Made by a program: the position numbers and the translations under genes
In this document: piece by piece, positions 1 through 5,937 of the stretch
Position numbering within the stretch: the stretch's first letter is position 1
Layout: each line of letters opens with the position of its first letter
The notes under the pieces: model-generated
Databases searched by the model: none
What the model saw: only the letters and a program-made list of their open reading frames with translations
What the model was told of the DNA's origin: nothing
Assembly (NCBI GenBank): GCA_028277865.1
Contig: JANQFM010000290.1
Coordinates: 1-6,268 of the forward strand
Length of the DNA stretch: 6,268 nt
Reading direction: 5' to 3'
From: Acidobacteriota bacterium
GTDB taxonomy: Bacteria > Acidobacteriota > UBA6911 > RPQK01 > DATIPO01

Positions 1-1
1 G

Positions 2-2098
2 GTCCTGGCCGAAGCGGTCCTCAAGGGGACCAGCGAGGTGGGCAGGGCGGTAACGGCTTCGACGCTGACCACGGTATCGGTCTTCCTGCCGCTGGTCTTT
101 GTGGAAGGGATCGCCGGACAGCTTTTCAAGGACCAGGCCTTGACCATCACCTATTCGCTGCTGGCCTCACTGCTGGTGGCGTTGACGGTGATTCCCATGG
201 TTCTGGCTGTCAAGATGCGTCGTCCGGAGAAAGAAACCGGAATGTCGGGAGCTTCCTCAACCCCTGCGTCAGGGACTGTCAGGCGCTGGGTCTGGACTCT
301 GGGCGGAAAGCTGCGCAGCGCGGTTCGGTTTGTCTTTGTCACAGTCGCCTCGGTGCTGCTTTTGGACCTGCGCCGCCTGATCGGCTGGATCGGACGAGGC
401 ATTTCCAGGATTCTGGCGCCAGCACTGAACGGATTCGACCGACTCTTCGGCAAGCTGGACCGCAACTATCCCAAAGCCCTGGCCTGGGCACTCAACAACA
501 AAGGGCTCATCTTGGCCTTCACTTTGCTGCTGGTCGTCGGTACGGCGACAGCAGCGTTCCAACTGGGCGCTGAGCTGATTCCGCCCCTGACTCAAGGTGA
601 ATTCTCTTTCGAAGTCCGCCTGCCTCAGGGACGCCCCTTGGCCGAGACGGATCGGGTGATGAGCGGCCTGGAGTCGGACGTGGCCGATTACAACGAGGTG
701 GCCACAGTCTACACCAGCGTGGGAGGCAGCAACGAAAACCAGTTTGCCCGCAACCGCGAAGAAGAAAATGTCGGACAGCTTTACGTGGTGATGGCCGATC
801 GCCGCAACGGTCCGGCTGAAGAGCAGGTCATCGAGCGCATCCGCTCCCGCCTGGAAGAGTTTCCCGAAGTCACCTACACCTTCAGGCGTCCCACCCTGTT
901 CAGCTTCAAGACCCCCATCGAGGTGGAAATCTACGCTTATGACCTGGAGGCTCTGCGCACGGCCGCCGACCAGGTGGCGCTGATCCTGCAAGGCATTGAC
1001 GGCCTCAGCGACGTACACACCAGCACCGAGCAGGGCAACCCCGAAGTGAGGGTGAGATTCGACCGTCAAAAGCTGGCCCGGCTGGGATTGGACGAAGGCC
1101 AGATCGTGGAGGTCTTGCGCAACAAGATCCGGGGCGACGTGGCCACCCGCTACCGCGAGGCCGACAAGCAGATCGACATCCTGGTTCGTGTCAAAGAGAC
1201 CTACCGCCAGACGGTGGACGACCTTGAGAGCCTGGCCGTCAACCTCAGCAGCAGGCCCTCGGGTGCGCCTGCGGGTCCCGATATGCCGGCCGAGAGGGTG
1301 ATCCCCATCCGCCTGGGCTCGGTGGCCGACATCGAAATCAGCCGGGGGCCGGCCGAAATCCGCCGCATCCGCAACCAGAGGGCGGCCCTGGTTTCGGCCA
1401 ACCTGACAGGACGCGACCTCAACAGCGTCTCCCAGGAAATCCGCAACCGCATTGCCCAAGAGCGTGCTCAGCTACCTGTGAACACCACCATCTCAATGGG
1501 CGGGCAAAACGAAGAGCTGACGGCCTCCTACAACAGCCTCTTCTTCGCCCTGGGGCTGGCGATCTTCCTTGTCTACCTGGTGATGGCCTCCCAGTTCGAG
1601 TCCTTGCTGCACCCCTTCATCATCATGTTCTCAGTGCCCTTGGGGCTGGTGGGAGTGATCCTGGCCCTTTACCTGACCGGCACCAACCTGAGCGTGGTGG
1701 TCTTTTTGGGGATCATCATCCTGGCCGGGATCGTGGTCAACAACGCCATCGTGCTGATCGATTACACCAATCAGCTGCGCCAGCAAGGACTATCCCGCCG
1801 TGAAGCCCTCATGGAAGCCGGAAGCGTCCGCCTGCGCCCCATCGTGATGACGACCTTGACCACCGTCCTGGGGCTGCTTCCCATGGCGCTGGGATGGGGC
1901 GAGGGCGCCGAAGTGCGCGGCCCCATGGCCATAGCGGTGATGGGCGGGCTGCTCTTTTCGACCTTGCTGACGCTGATTTTCATCCCGGTGGTCTACGAAC
2001 TGGTGGACCGCAAGGCCTATCAAGCCGACGCCCAATCCCTGGCGACGCCGAAGGAAGGCAGCCTGGAGGAGGGTTTGCAGCCGGTAATGGGCGATTAG
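2..2098 (+). CDS. HAE1-type RND efflux permease, 5'-truncated by window edge
   Basis: This is the inner-membrane, proton-driven pump subunit of a tripartite drug or solute efflux system. The frame is open from base 2, so the gene starts upstream; 698 residues are visible of an expected total of about 1030-1100. Numbering visible residues from base 2, it begins just after the TM4 motif, with TM5 around 18-37 and TM6 around 45-64. A long cytoplasmic loop follows, then TM7 around 168-187 and the second periplasmic porter/docking half. TM8 lies around 512-531, TM9 around 539-558, TM10 around 565-587, and TM11-12 around 616-668. Family hallmarks are FVEGIAGQLF after TM5, MASQFES after TM8, and VVNNAIVLID in TM10. 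The TM10 Asp is at visible residue 587, and the position of the AcrB TM10 lysine is Asn, as is common in the SwrC-like branch. The TM6-TM7 loop is about 95 residues, larger than the roughly 40 of AcrB, and contains an extra hydrophobic stretch. The stop is TAG at 2096-2098. Substrate cannot be predicted. The family call is very secure. Confidence 0.96.
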   Translation, partial: VLAEAVLKGTSEVGRAVTASTLTTVSVFLPLVFVEGIAGQLFKDQALTITYSLLASLLVALTVIPMVLAVKMRRPEKETGMSGASSTPASGTVRRWVWTLGGKLRSAVRFVFVTVASVLLLDLRRLIGWIGRGISRILAPALNGFDRLFGKLDRNYPKALAWALNNKGLILAFTLLLVVGTATAAFQLGAELIPPLTQGEFSFEVRLPQGRPLAETDRVMSGLESDVADYNEVATVYTSVGGSNENQFARNREEENVGQLYVVMADRRNGPAEEQVIERIRSRLEEFPEVTYTFRRPTLFSFKTPIEVEIYAYDLEALRTAADQVALILQGIDGLSDVHTSTEQGNPEVRVRFDRQKLARLGLDEGQIVEVLRNKIRGDVATRYREADKQIDILVRVKETYRQTVDDLESLAVNLSSRPSGAPAGPDMPAERVIPIRLGSVADIEISRGPAEIRRIRNQRAALVSANLTGRDLNSVSQEIRNRIAQERAQLPVNTTISMGGQNEELTASYNSLFFALGLAIFLVYLVMASQFESLLHPFIIMFSVPLGLVGVILALYLTGTNLSVVVFLGIIILAGIVVNNAIVLIDYTNQLRQQGLSRREALMEAGSVRLRPIVMTTLTTVLGLLPMALGWGEGAEVRGPMAIAVMGGLLFSTLLTLIFIPVVYELVDRKAYQADAQSLATPKEGSLEEGLQPVMGD

Positions 2099-2102
2099 GG
2101 AT

Positions 2103-2243
2103 TTCACGCAGAGGCGCAGAGACGCAGAGGAGGGAGAAGAGTGAAGAAAAGAGGCCAGAACATTTTCTTGACCTTGGACCTTGGAATTTTGGACTCTCAT
2201 CCCCTCTTCTGCCTCTCTTTGCGCCTCTGCGCCTCTGCGTGAA
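2103..2243. repeat. Long imperfect inverted (foldback) repeat between the two RND genes
   Basis: The left arm is 2103-2141 and the right arm 2204-2243, separated by 62 bases. The first 19 bases of the arms (TTCACGCAGAGGCGCAGAG, read inward from each end) are perfectly complementary. Pairing continues to about 40 bases with a few mismatches and one single-base bulge. Each arm starts with three 8-base units of the form RCGCAGAG (left arm: 2106-2113, 2114-2121, 2122-2129), with the third unit in the right arm diverged to GCGCAAAG. The central part contains a short tandem ACCTTGG ACCTTGG around 2170-2183. From memory, similar CGCAGAG-type intergenic repeats occur in many copies in several environmental phyla and generate spurious peptides such as RGAETQRR and SAPLRE in gene calls; both peptides appear when this element is translated. 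In RNA it would form a long stem and could attenuate or separate expression of the flanking pump genes, which is inference. Confidence 0.85.
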
Positions 2244-2251
2244 CTTCTTCT

Positions 2252-2257
2252 GAGGAG
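2252..2257 (+). promoter_or_regulatory. Shine-Dalgarno site fixing the TTG start of the second RND gene
   Basis: GAGGAG lies seven bases upstream of the TTG at 2265. An in-frame TAA at 2259-2261 rules out any longer reading frame, and the next in-frame Met codon (residue 20) falls inside the first membrane helix. The TTG start is therefore well supported despite being a rare start codon. Confidence 0.8.
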
Positions 2258-2264
2258 CTAAAAA

Positions 2265-5200
2265 TTGAGCACCAAGGGACGGCTTTCCAGTTTTTCGATT
2301 CGCTATCCGGTCACAGTCTGCATGCTGCTCATCACCTTTTTGCTGCTGGGTGCAGTGTCGCTGACCCGCATCCCCTTGGTTTTGCTGCCCTCCATCAATG
2401 CTCCCTTCATCGTGGTGGTGGCACCCTACCCTAACGCAACGCCCGAGCAAGTCCTGGAATCGATCACCAAGCCGCTCGAAGAGGCTCTGGCTACAATCCC
2501 CCAGGTACGCCGCATCACCTCGCGTTCGGACGCCGACCAGGCGCAAGTGGTGCTGGAATTCAACCTGGGCGCCGATGTGGACTGGCTGCGCGCCGAGATC
2601 CGCGAGAAAGTCGAGCAGGCCCGCGACGAACTGCCCGGCGACCTGCGCGACATCCTGGTCCAGAACTTCAACACCGATGACATCCCCATCATCGAGGGAC
2701 GCATCTCTTCGGGACGGGATCTGCGCGGCTCCTACGACTTTCTGGACCTCAAGATCAAGCGGCCCCTGGAACGCATCCCAGGAGTGGCCGACGTGCAGAT
2801 CGACGGGGTCGTGCGCCGCCAGATCGACATCCAACTGCGTCTGGACGACATCAAGCGCTATCGCGTCGACATCGACTCCCTCTTTCAGAAGCTGGAAAGC
2901 GCCAACCTGAATGTCTCGGTGGGCCGCGTCGAGGAGTCCGGCTACCGCTTTGGAGTACTGACCGAAGGCACAATCGATTCCTTGCAGCAGCTGCGCCAGT
3001 TCCCGGTCAATGAACGGGGATTGCTGCTGGAGGACGTCGCCGACGTTGACCTGATCAATCCGGGAGTGACCTACGGACGGCACCTCAACGGCGAATTCGC
3101 CATCGGCCTCAACATCCGCAAGGGCTCGGACGCCAATACCGTGGAGACGGTCGATCGGGTCATGGCAGCCGTCCAGCAGCTCAATCAGGATCCTTCCCTG
3201 CAGGGGATCGAAGTGCTGATCTGGCACAACGCGGGCGAAGAGATCACCGGATCCCTTTCCGGTCTCTTGAATGCGGGGACGGTGGGTGCCGTCCTGGCCG
3301 TGATCGTGCTCTTCCTCTTTTTGCGCCGCCTGGGCGCCACTCTGGCGGTGGGCATTTCCATTCCTTTTTCCATCCTGGCCGCAGTGGGATTCCTGTACCT
3401 GATGGGCAGCAGCCTCAACGTCCTCTCCATGATGGGGCTGATGCTTTCGACCGGCATGCTGGTCGACAACGCCGTGGTGGTGCTGGAATCGATTTACCGC
3501 CACCGCGAAAAGGGCGTCCCCCGCGTCGAAGCCGCCCGGCAAGGCGCTGAAAGCGTCGTCAGGGCGGTGGTGGCCTCGACTCTCACCTCGATCATCATTT
3601 TCGTGCCGCTGGTCTTCGGACGCGAAACGATCTTCACCATCTTCCTGGGCCACACCGGGATCGCCATCATGATCACACTGCTTTGCTCGCTCTTCATCTC
3701 CCTGACCCTGATCCCGCTGGGTTTGGCCCGCTTTTTCCAGCTCAAATTGAAGCCCGCCTCCCAGCGCCAGAGCCCCTCCCAGGGACGCCTGCTTGACGGC
3801 TACAGCCGCTTTTTGAACTGGACCCTGCAGCGTCCGGGCCGCACCGTGGCCGGCATTCTGATCGTTTTGGCCACCTCGGCCATCCCCTTCCAGAACATCA
3901 AGGACAACTCCATCAATGCCCAGGACATGGAGGATCTGACCATCGAGTACGAATTCAGCGAAAACTACAAGTACTCGCGTATCGAGTCTGAATTCGTTGA
4001 GCCCGTCGAACAGTACCTGCTGGGCAACCGCAGCCGCTTCGGCATCGAGAACCTCTACAGCTTCTACTCCAACAACGAGGCTGCCACGCGCATTTACTTC
4101 GATCCCCGCAAGGTCTCTGCCGAAGATGTCGCCGATATCCGCCGCGAGATCGCCGAAAAGCTCCCCGTCATTCCCGGCGCGGACATCCGCCTGGGACAGC
4201 AGCGGGGCGCCGAAAACCGCAATTTCCTCAGTGCCAGCTTCTACGGTGAAGAGCCCACCGTGCTGCGAAACCTCGTGCTGGAGGCCAAGCGGCGCCTCAA
4301 AGAGCACTCCGAATTCGAGGAGATCTACACTGGAGTGGACCGTGCCCGCCAGGAGGTCCAGGTGGTGCTGGACCGCACCCGGGCCAACAAATTCGGTGTC
4401 TCTCCCGAGTCTGTGGCAGGCATTTTGGGAATCGTCATTCGGGGACAGCAACTGCGCAGCTACCGCACGGAGCAGGGCGAAGTCGAGATCTGGATCCGAC
4501 TCCGCCCGCGCGATCGGGAAGATCTGGACGACCTGAATTCGATCATCGTGGGAGGCGGGCCCCAAGGCGAAGAGATCCGTCTGGCTCAGGTGGCCGACCT
4601 GCAGGTGGTCAAAACTCCCGGCGCAATCTCGCGCGAAGGGCGCCGCACCTACGCATCGATGTGGATCAACTACACCGGCGAACAGACCGAGGACGGCAAG
4701 AACCTCATCCAAGGGACGCTGGACGGCATCGAAATGCCGGTCGGATACAGCTGGAATTTCGGCTTCCGCACCCTGGAGCAGGATGAGCAGGACGCCGAGT
4801 TCGCCTTCAATCTTCTACTGGCCCTTTTCATGGTCTACTTCGTAATGGCTTCGCTGTTCGAGTCGCTGGCCCATCCCTTTGCCATCATGATCTCGCTGCT
4901 CTTCGCCATCCCAGGCGTCAGCTGGTTCCTTTTCCTGACCGGAACCCCCATGAACCTGATGGCCATGATCGGCATCCTCATCCTGATCGGAATCGTGGTC
5001 AACAACGGGATCGTCCTCATTGACCACGTCAACAACCTGCGCCGCGAAGGCTTCTCGCGGCATGAGGCCATCCTGGCCGGATGCCGGGAGCGCTTCCGCC
5101 CCATCTTGATGACCGCCACCACCACCGTCGTCGGCCTCATCCCTCTCTCGCTGGGAACCAGCGGAATCTTCGGCCTGCGCTACTTCCCCATGGCCCGTAC

Positions 5201-5366
5201 GGTGATGGGCGGCCTGATCGCCTCGACGGTTCTGACCTTGGTGGTGCTGCCCACCGTCTACCGTTTGGTCGACGACGTGTCCGTCTGGCTTCGCCGCCTC
5301 TGGCTGGAAAGCCGCCCTGCGTTGCCCGCGCCTGCCTCCGAAGCGGCTTCGCCATCGTCTGGTTGA
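2265..5366 (+). CDS. HAE1-type RND efflux permease, complete
   Basis: This is a complete 1033-residue inner-membrane RND pump subunit, the normal length for HAE1 permeases. It is expected to trimerise and export hydrophobic compounds through an adaptor and outer-membrane channel, using the proton gradient. TM1 is at about 15-34, followed by IPLVLLPSINAP, the usual entry to the first porter domain. TM2-TM6 span about 338-482, TM7 about 526-542, the second periplasmic half about 543-845, and TM8-TM12 about 846-1005. The TM4 relay motif is GMLVDNAVVVLE with Asp401 and Asn402, so the second Asp of the AcrB pair is Asn. TM10 has VVNNGIVLID with Asn913-Asn914 and Asp920. These substitutions are common in SwrC-like RND pumps and do not imply inactivity. 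The TTG start follows a good ribosome-binding site. The gene lies 166 bases behind another permease on the same strand, so the two probably belong to one operon. The C-terminal tail is short and Pro/Ala/Ser-rich. Substrate is unknown; a heavy-metal (CusA) pump is less likely from the motifs. Confidence 0.97.
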   Translation: MSTKGRLSSFSIRYPVTVCMLLITFLLLGAVSLTRIPLVLLPSINAPFIVVVAPYPNATPEQVLESITKPLEEALATIPQVRRITSRSDADQAQVVLEFNLGADVDWLRAEIREKVEQARDELPGDLRDILVQNFNTDDIPIIEGRISSGRDLRGSYDFLDLKIKRPLERIPGVADVQIDGVVRRQIDIQLRLDDIKRYRVDIDSLFQKLESANLNVSVGRVEESGYRFGVLTEGTIDSLQQLRQFPVNERGLLLEDVADVDLINPGVTYGRHLNGEFAIGLNIRKGSDANTVETVDRVMAAVQQLNQDPSLQGIEVLIWHNAGEEITGSLSGLLNAGTVGAVLAVIVLFLFLRRLGATLAVGISIPFSILAAVGFLYLMGSSLNVLSMMGLMLSTGMLVDNAVVVLESIYRHREKGVPRVEAARQGAESVVRAVVASTLTSIIIFVPLVFGRETIFTIFLGHTGIAIMITLLCSLFISLTLIPLGLARFFQLKLKPASQRQSPSQGRLLDGYSRFLNWTLQRPGRTVAGILIVLATSAIPFQNIKDNSINAQDMEDLTIEYEFSENYKYSRIESEFVEPVEQYLLGNRSRFGIENLYSFYSNNEAATRIYFDPRKVSAEDVADIRREIAEKLPVIPGADIRLGQQRGAENRNFLSASFYGEEPTVLRNLVLEAKRRLKEHSEFEEIYTGVDRARQEVQVVLDRTRANKFGVSPESVAGILGIVIRGQQLRSYRTEQGEVEIWIRLRPRDREDLDDLNSIIVGGGPQGEEIRLAQVADLQVVKTPGAISREGRRTYASMWINYTGEQTEDGKNLIQGTLDGIEMPVGYSWNFGFRTLEQDEQDAEFAFNLLLALFMVYFVMASLFESLAHPFAIMISLLFAIPGVSWFLFLTGTPMNLMAMIGILILIGIVVNNGIVLIDHVNNLRREGFSRHEAILAGCRERFRPILMTATTTVVGLIPLSLGTSGIFGLRYFPMARTVMGGLIASTVLTLVVLPTVYRLVDDVSVWLRRLWLESRPALPAPASEAASPSSG

Positions 5367-5394
5367 TCCCCCCTCGGGGATGGCAATGACATGA

Positions 5395-5604
5395 CCGCGA
5401 TCTCCCAGATGCAAAGCGAGGATACTGGAGTGCGCATCCGGAATCCAAGTGCTTCCAACGGATGAGCGCATGGTTGAGATCGCGCAGTTGTACGTGGACA
5501 ATCTCCTGATGCCTCGTGCCTTGGCGGGCGATGCGCTGCATCAGGCTGCCTTCGCGGCGAGGGGATCACCGCGAAGGTCAGCAGGGGCCGCAGCCCGGTA
5601 TTAG
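5395..5604 (+). pseudogene. Remnant of a VapC-like PIN-domain toxin gene
   Basis: The frame open from 5395 to the TAG at 5602-5604 encodes a stretch closely resembling the middle of a PIN-domain nuclease of the VapC toxin-like type. The recognisable part runs from about 5413 to 5559. It includes VLPTDERMVEIAQLYVDN and MPRALAGDALH, followed by a short Ala-rich helix. In intact family members the motif MP..P.GDALHLA.AS is followed by a CDFL.TWN segment. The Asp codon at 5530-5532 would be one of the acidic metal-binding residues of the PIN active site. The N-terminal part with the first catalytic Asp is absent, because a stop sits at 5392-5394. The C-terminal part is also lost where the frame enters a hairpin at 5545-5582. 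No antitoxin gene is visible. It is therefore a fragment broken at both ends and presumably non-functional. The family call comes from remembered motif similarity and has not been searched. Confidence 0.6.
5545..5582 (-). terminator. Strong GC-rich hairpin, possible terminator of the ComEA-like gene
   Basis: CCTTCGCGG at 5549-5557 pairs perfectly with CCGCGAAGG at 5569-5577 around an 11-base loop. Pairing extends through GCTG/CAGC to 5545 and 5582 across a single-base bulge. Read on the - strand, the hairpin begins 18 bases after the TAA of the ComEA-like gene, the right place for a terminator. No T-run follows on either strand, so it is not a canonical intrinsic terminator. It may instead be a 3'-end stabilising stem or part of a dispersed repeat. 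It also overlaps the broken end of the PIN remnant. Confidence 0.4.
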
Positions 5605-5924
5605 CCCGTAGAACCATTCCGGTTATTGGGCTTCTTGGGCTGCTCGCCCACCTTGATGCGGTTCTTGAGCAGCTCGAACTTTTTTTCGGCGATCCCGGGG
5701 ACGTTCATGAGCTCCTCGGCCCGCTGGAAGGGGCCGTTCTTTTTTCTATGCTCGATGATCCTCGAAGCCAATGCGGGACCGATGCCGGGAAGCGTTTCGA
5801 GCTCCTTTTGACCGGCGCTGTTGATGTCCACCTTCTGCTCTTCCTGTGCCAAGGCCGGAACACCCATCCAGGCGAGCAGCAACAGGACGGCGCCCAAACA
5901 GGCGCACCAGTTCTTCTTTGTCAT
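5601..5924 (-). CDS. ComEA-family secreted helix-hairpin-helix protein
   Basis: This is a 107-residue exported protein consisting of a signal peptide and one ComEA-type helix-hairpin-helix domain. Residues 1-26 form a typical signal: Lys3-Lys4, a hydrophobic core at about 8-22, and a likely cleavage after PALA at 26. The mature part begins QEEQKVDINSAGQKEL, where the VDIN-A---EL pattern is the family hallmark. The first hairpin, LPGIGPALA, is at 45-53 and the second, VPGIAEKK, at 75-82, with GPF at 64-66 between them. The tail is short, basic and Asn-rich. ComEA proteins bind double-stranded DNA non-specifically in the periplasm or at the cell surface during natural transformation. Small standalone versions are also common in genomes without proven competence, so the role here is inferred. 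The ATG at 5924 is chosen because a near-perfect AAGGAGG sits six bases upstream and the signal peptide begins there. A longer frame to 5993 lacks such support. No other competence genes are visible nearby. Confidence 0.9.
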   Translation of the reverse strand: MTKKNWCACLGAVLLLLAWMGVPALAQEEQKVDINSAGQKELETLPGIGPALASRIIEHRKKNGPFQRAEELMNVPGIAEKKFELLKNRIKVGEQPKKPNNRNGSTG

Positions 5925-5930
5925 CGTTTT

Positions 5931-5937
5931 CCTCCTT
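5931..5937 (-). promoter_or_regulatory. Shine-Dalgarno site of the ComEA-like gene
   Basis: On the - strand AAGGAGG precedes the ATG at 5924 with a six-base spacer. It decides between this start and the upstream in-frame ATG at 5993, which would add 23 hydrophilic residues in front of the signal peptide. Confidence 0.85.

Noticed and set aside
269..1459. 396-codon - strand frame opposite the first permease
   Set aside because: Antisense shadow of a clear membrane-protein gene, with no ribosome-binding site or recognisable motif.
2103..2243. CRISPR array based on the repeated CGCAGAG units
   Set aside because: The units are only eight bases, directly abutting, and arranged as two inverted arms without spacers.
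1894..2253. + strand frame covering the end of the first permease and the foldback repeat
   Set aside because: It is an out-of-frame reading of the permease gene continued through the repeat. The peptides from the repeat arms are the kind of spurious products these elements generate.
1980..4712. 910-codon open frame on the - strand opposite the second permease
   Set aside because: Its translation is a His/Gln/Asp/Gly-rich mixture without domain structure, typical of the antisense of a GC-rich gene. It runs through the intergenic repeat, and the + strand frame is an unmistakable RND permease.
5366..5381. Small hairpin ATCCCC-CCTC-GGGGAT overlapping the stop of the second permease as a terminator
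   Set aside because: The stem is only six pairs and no T-run follows, so it is too weak to call as a terminator.
4815..5617. Overlapping - strand frames across the end of the second permease and the PIN remnant
   Set aside because: They are low-complexity antisense readings. The real coding signals here are the + strand permease and the short + strand PIN fragment.
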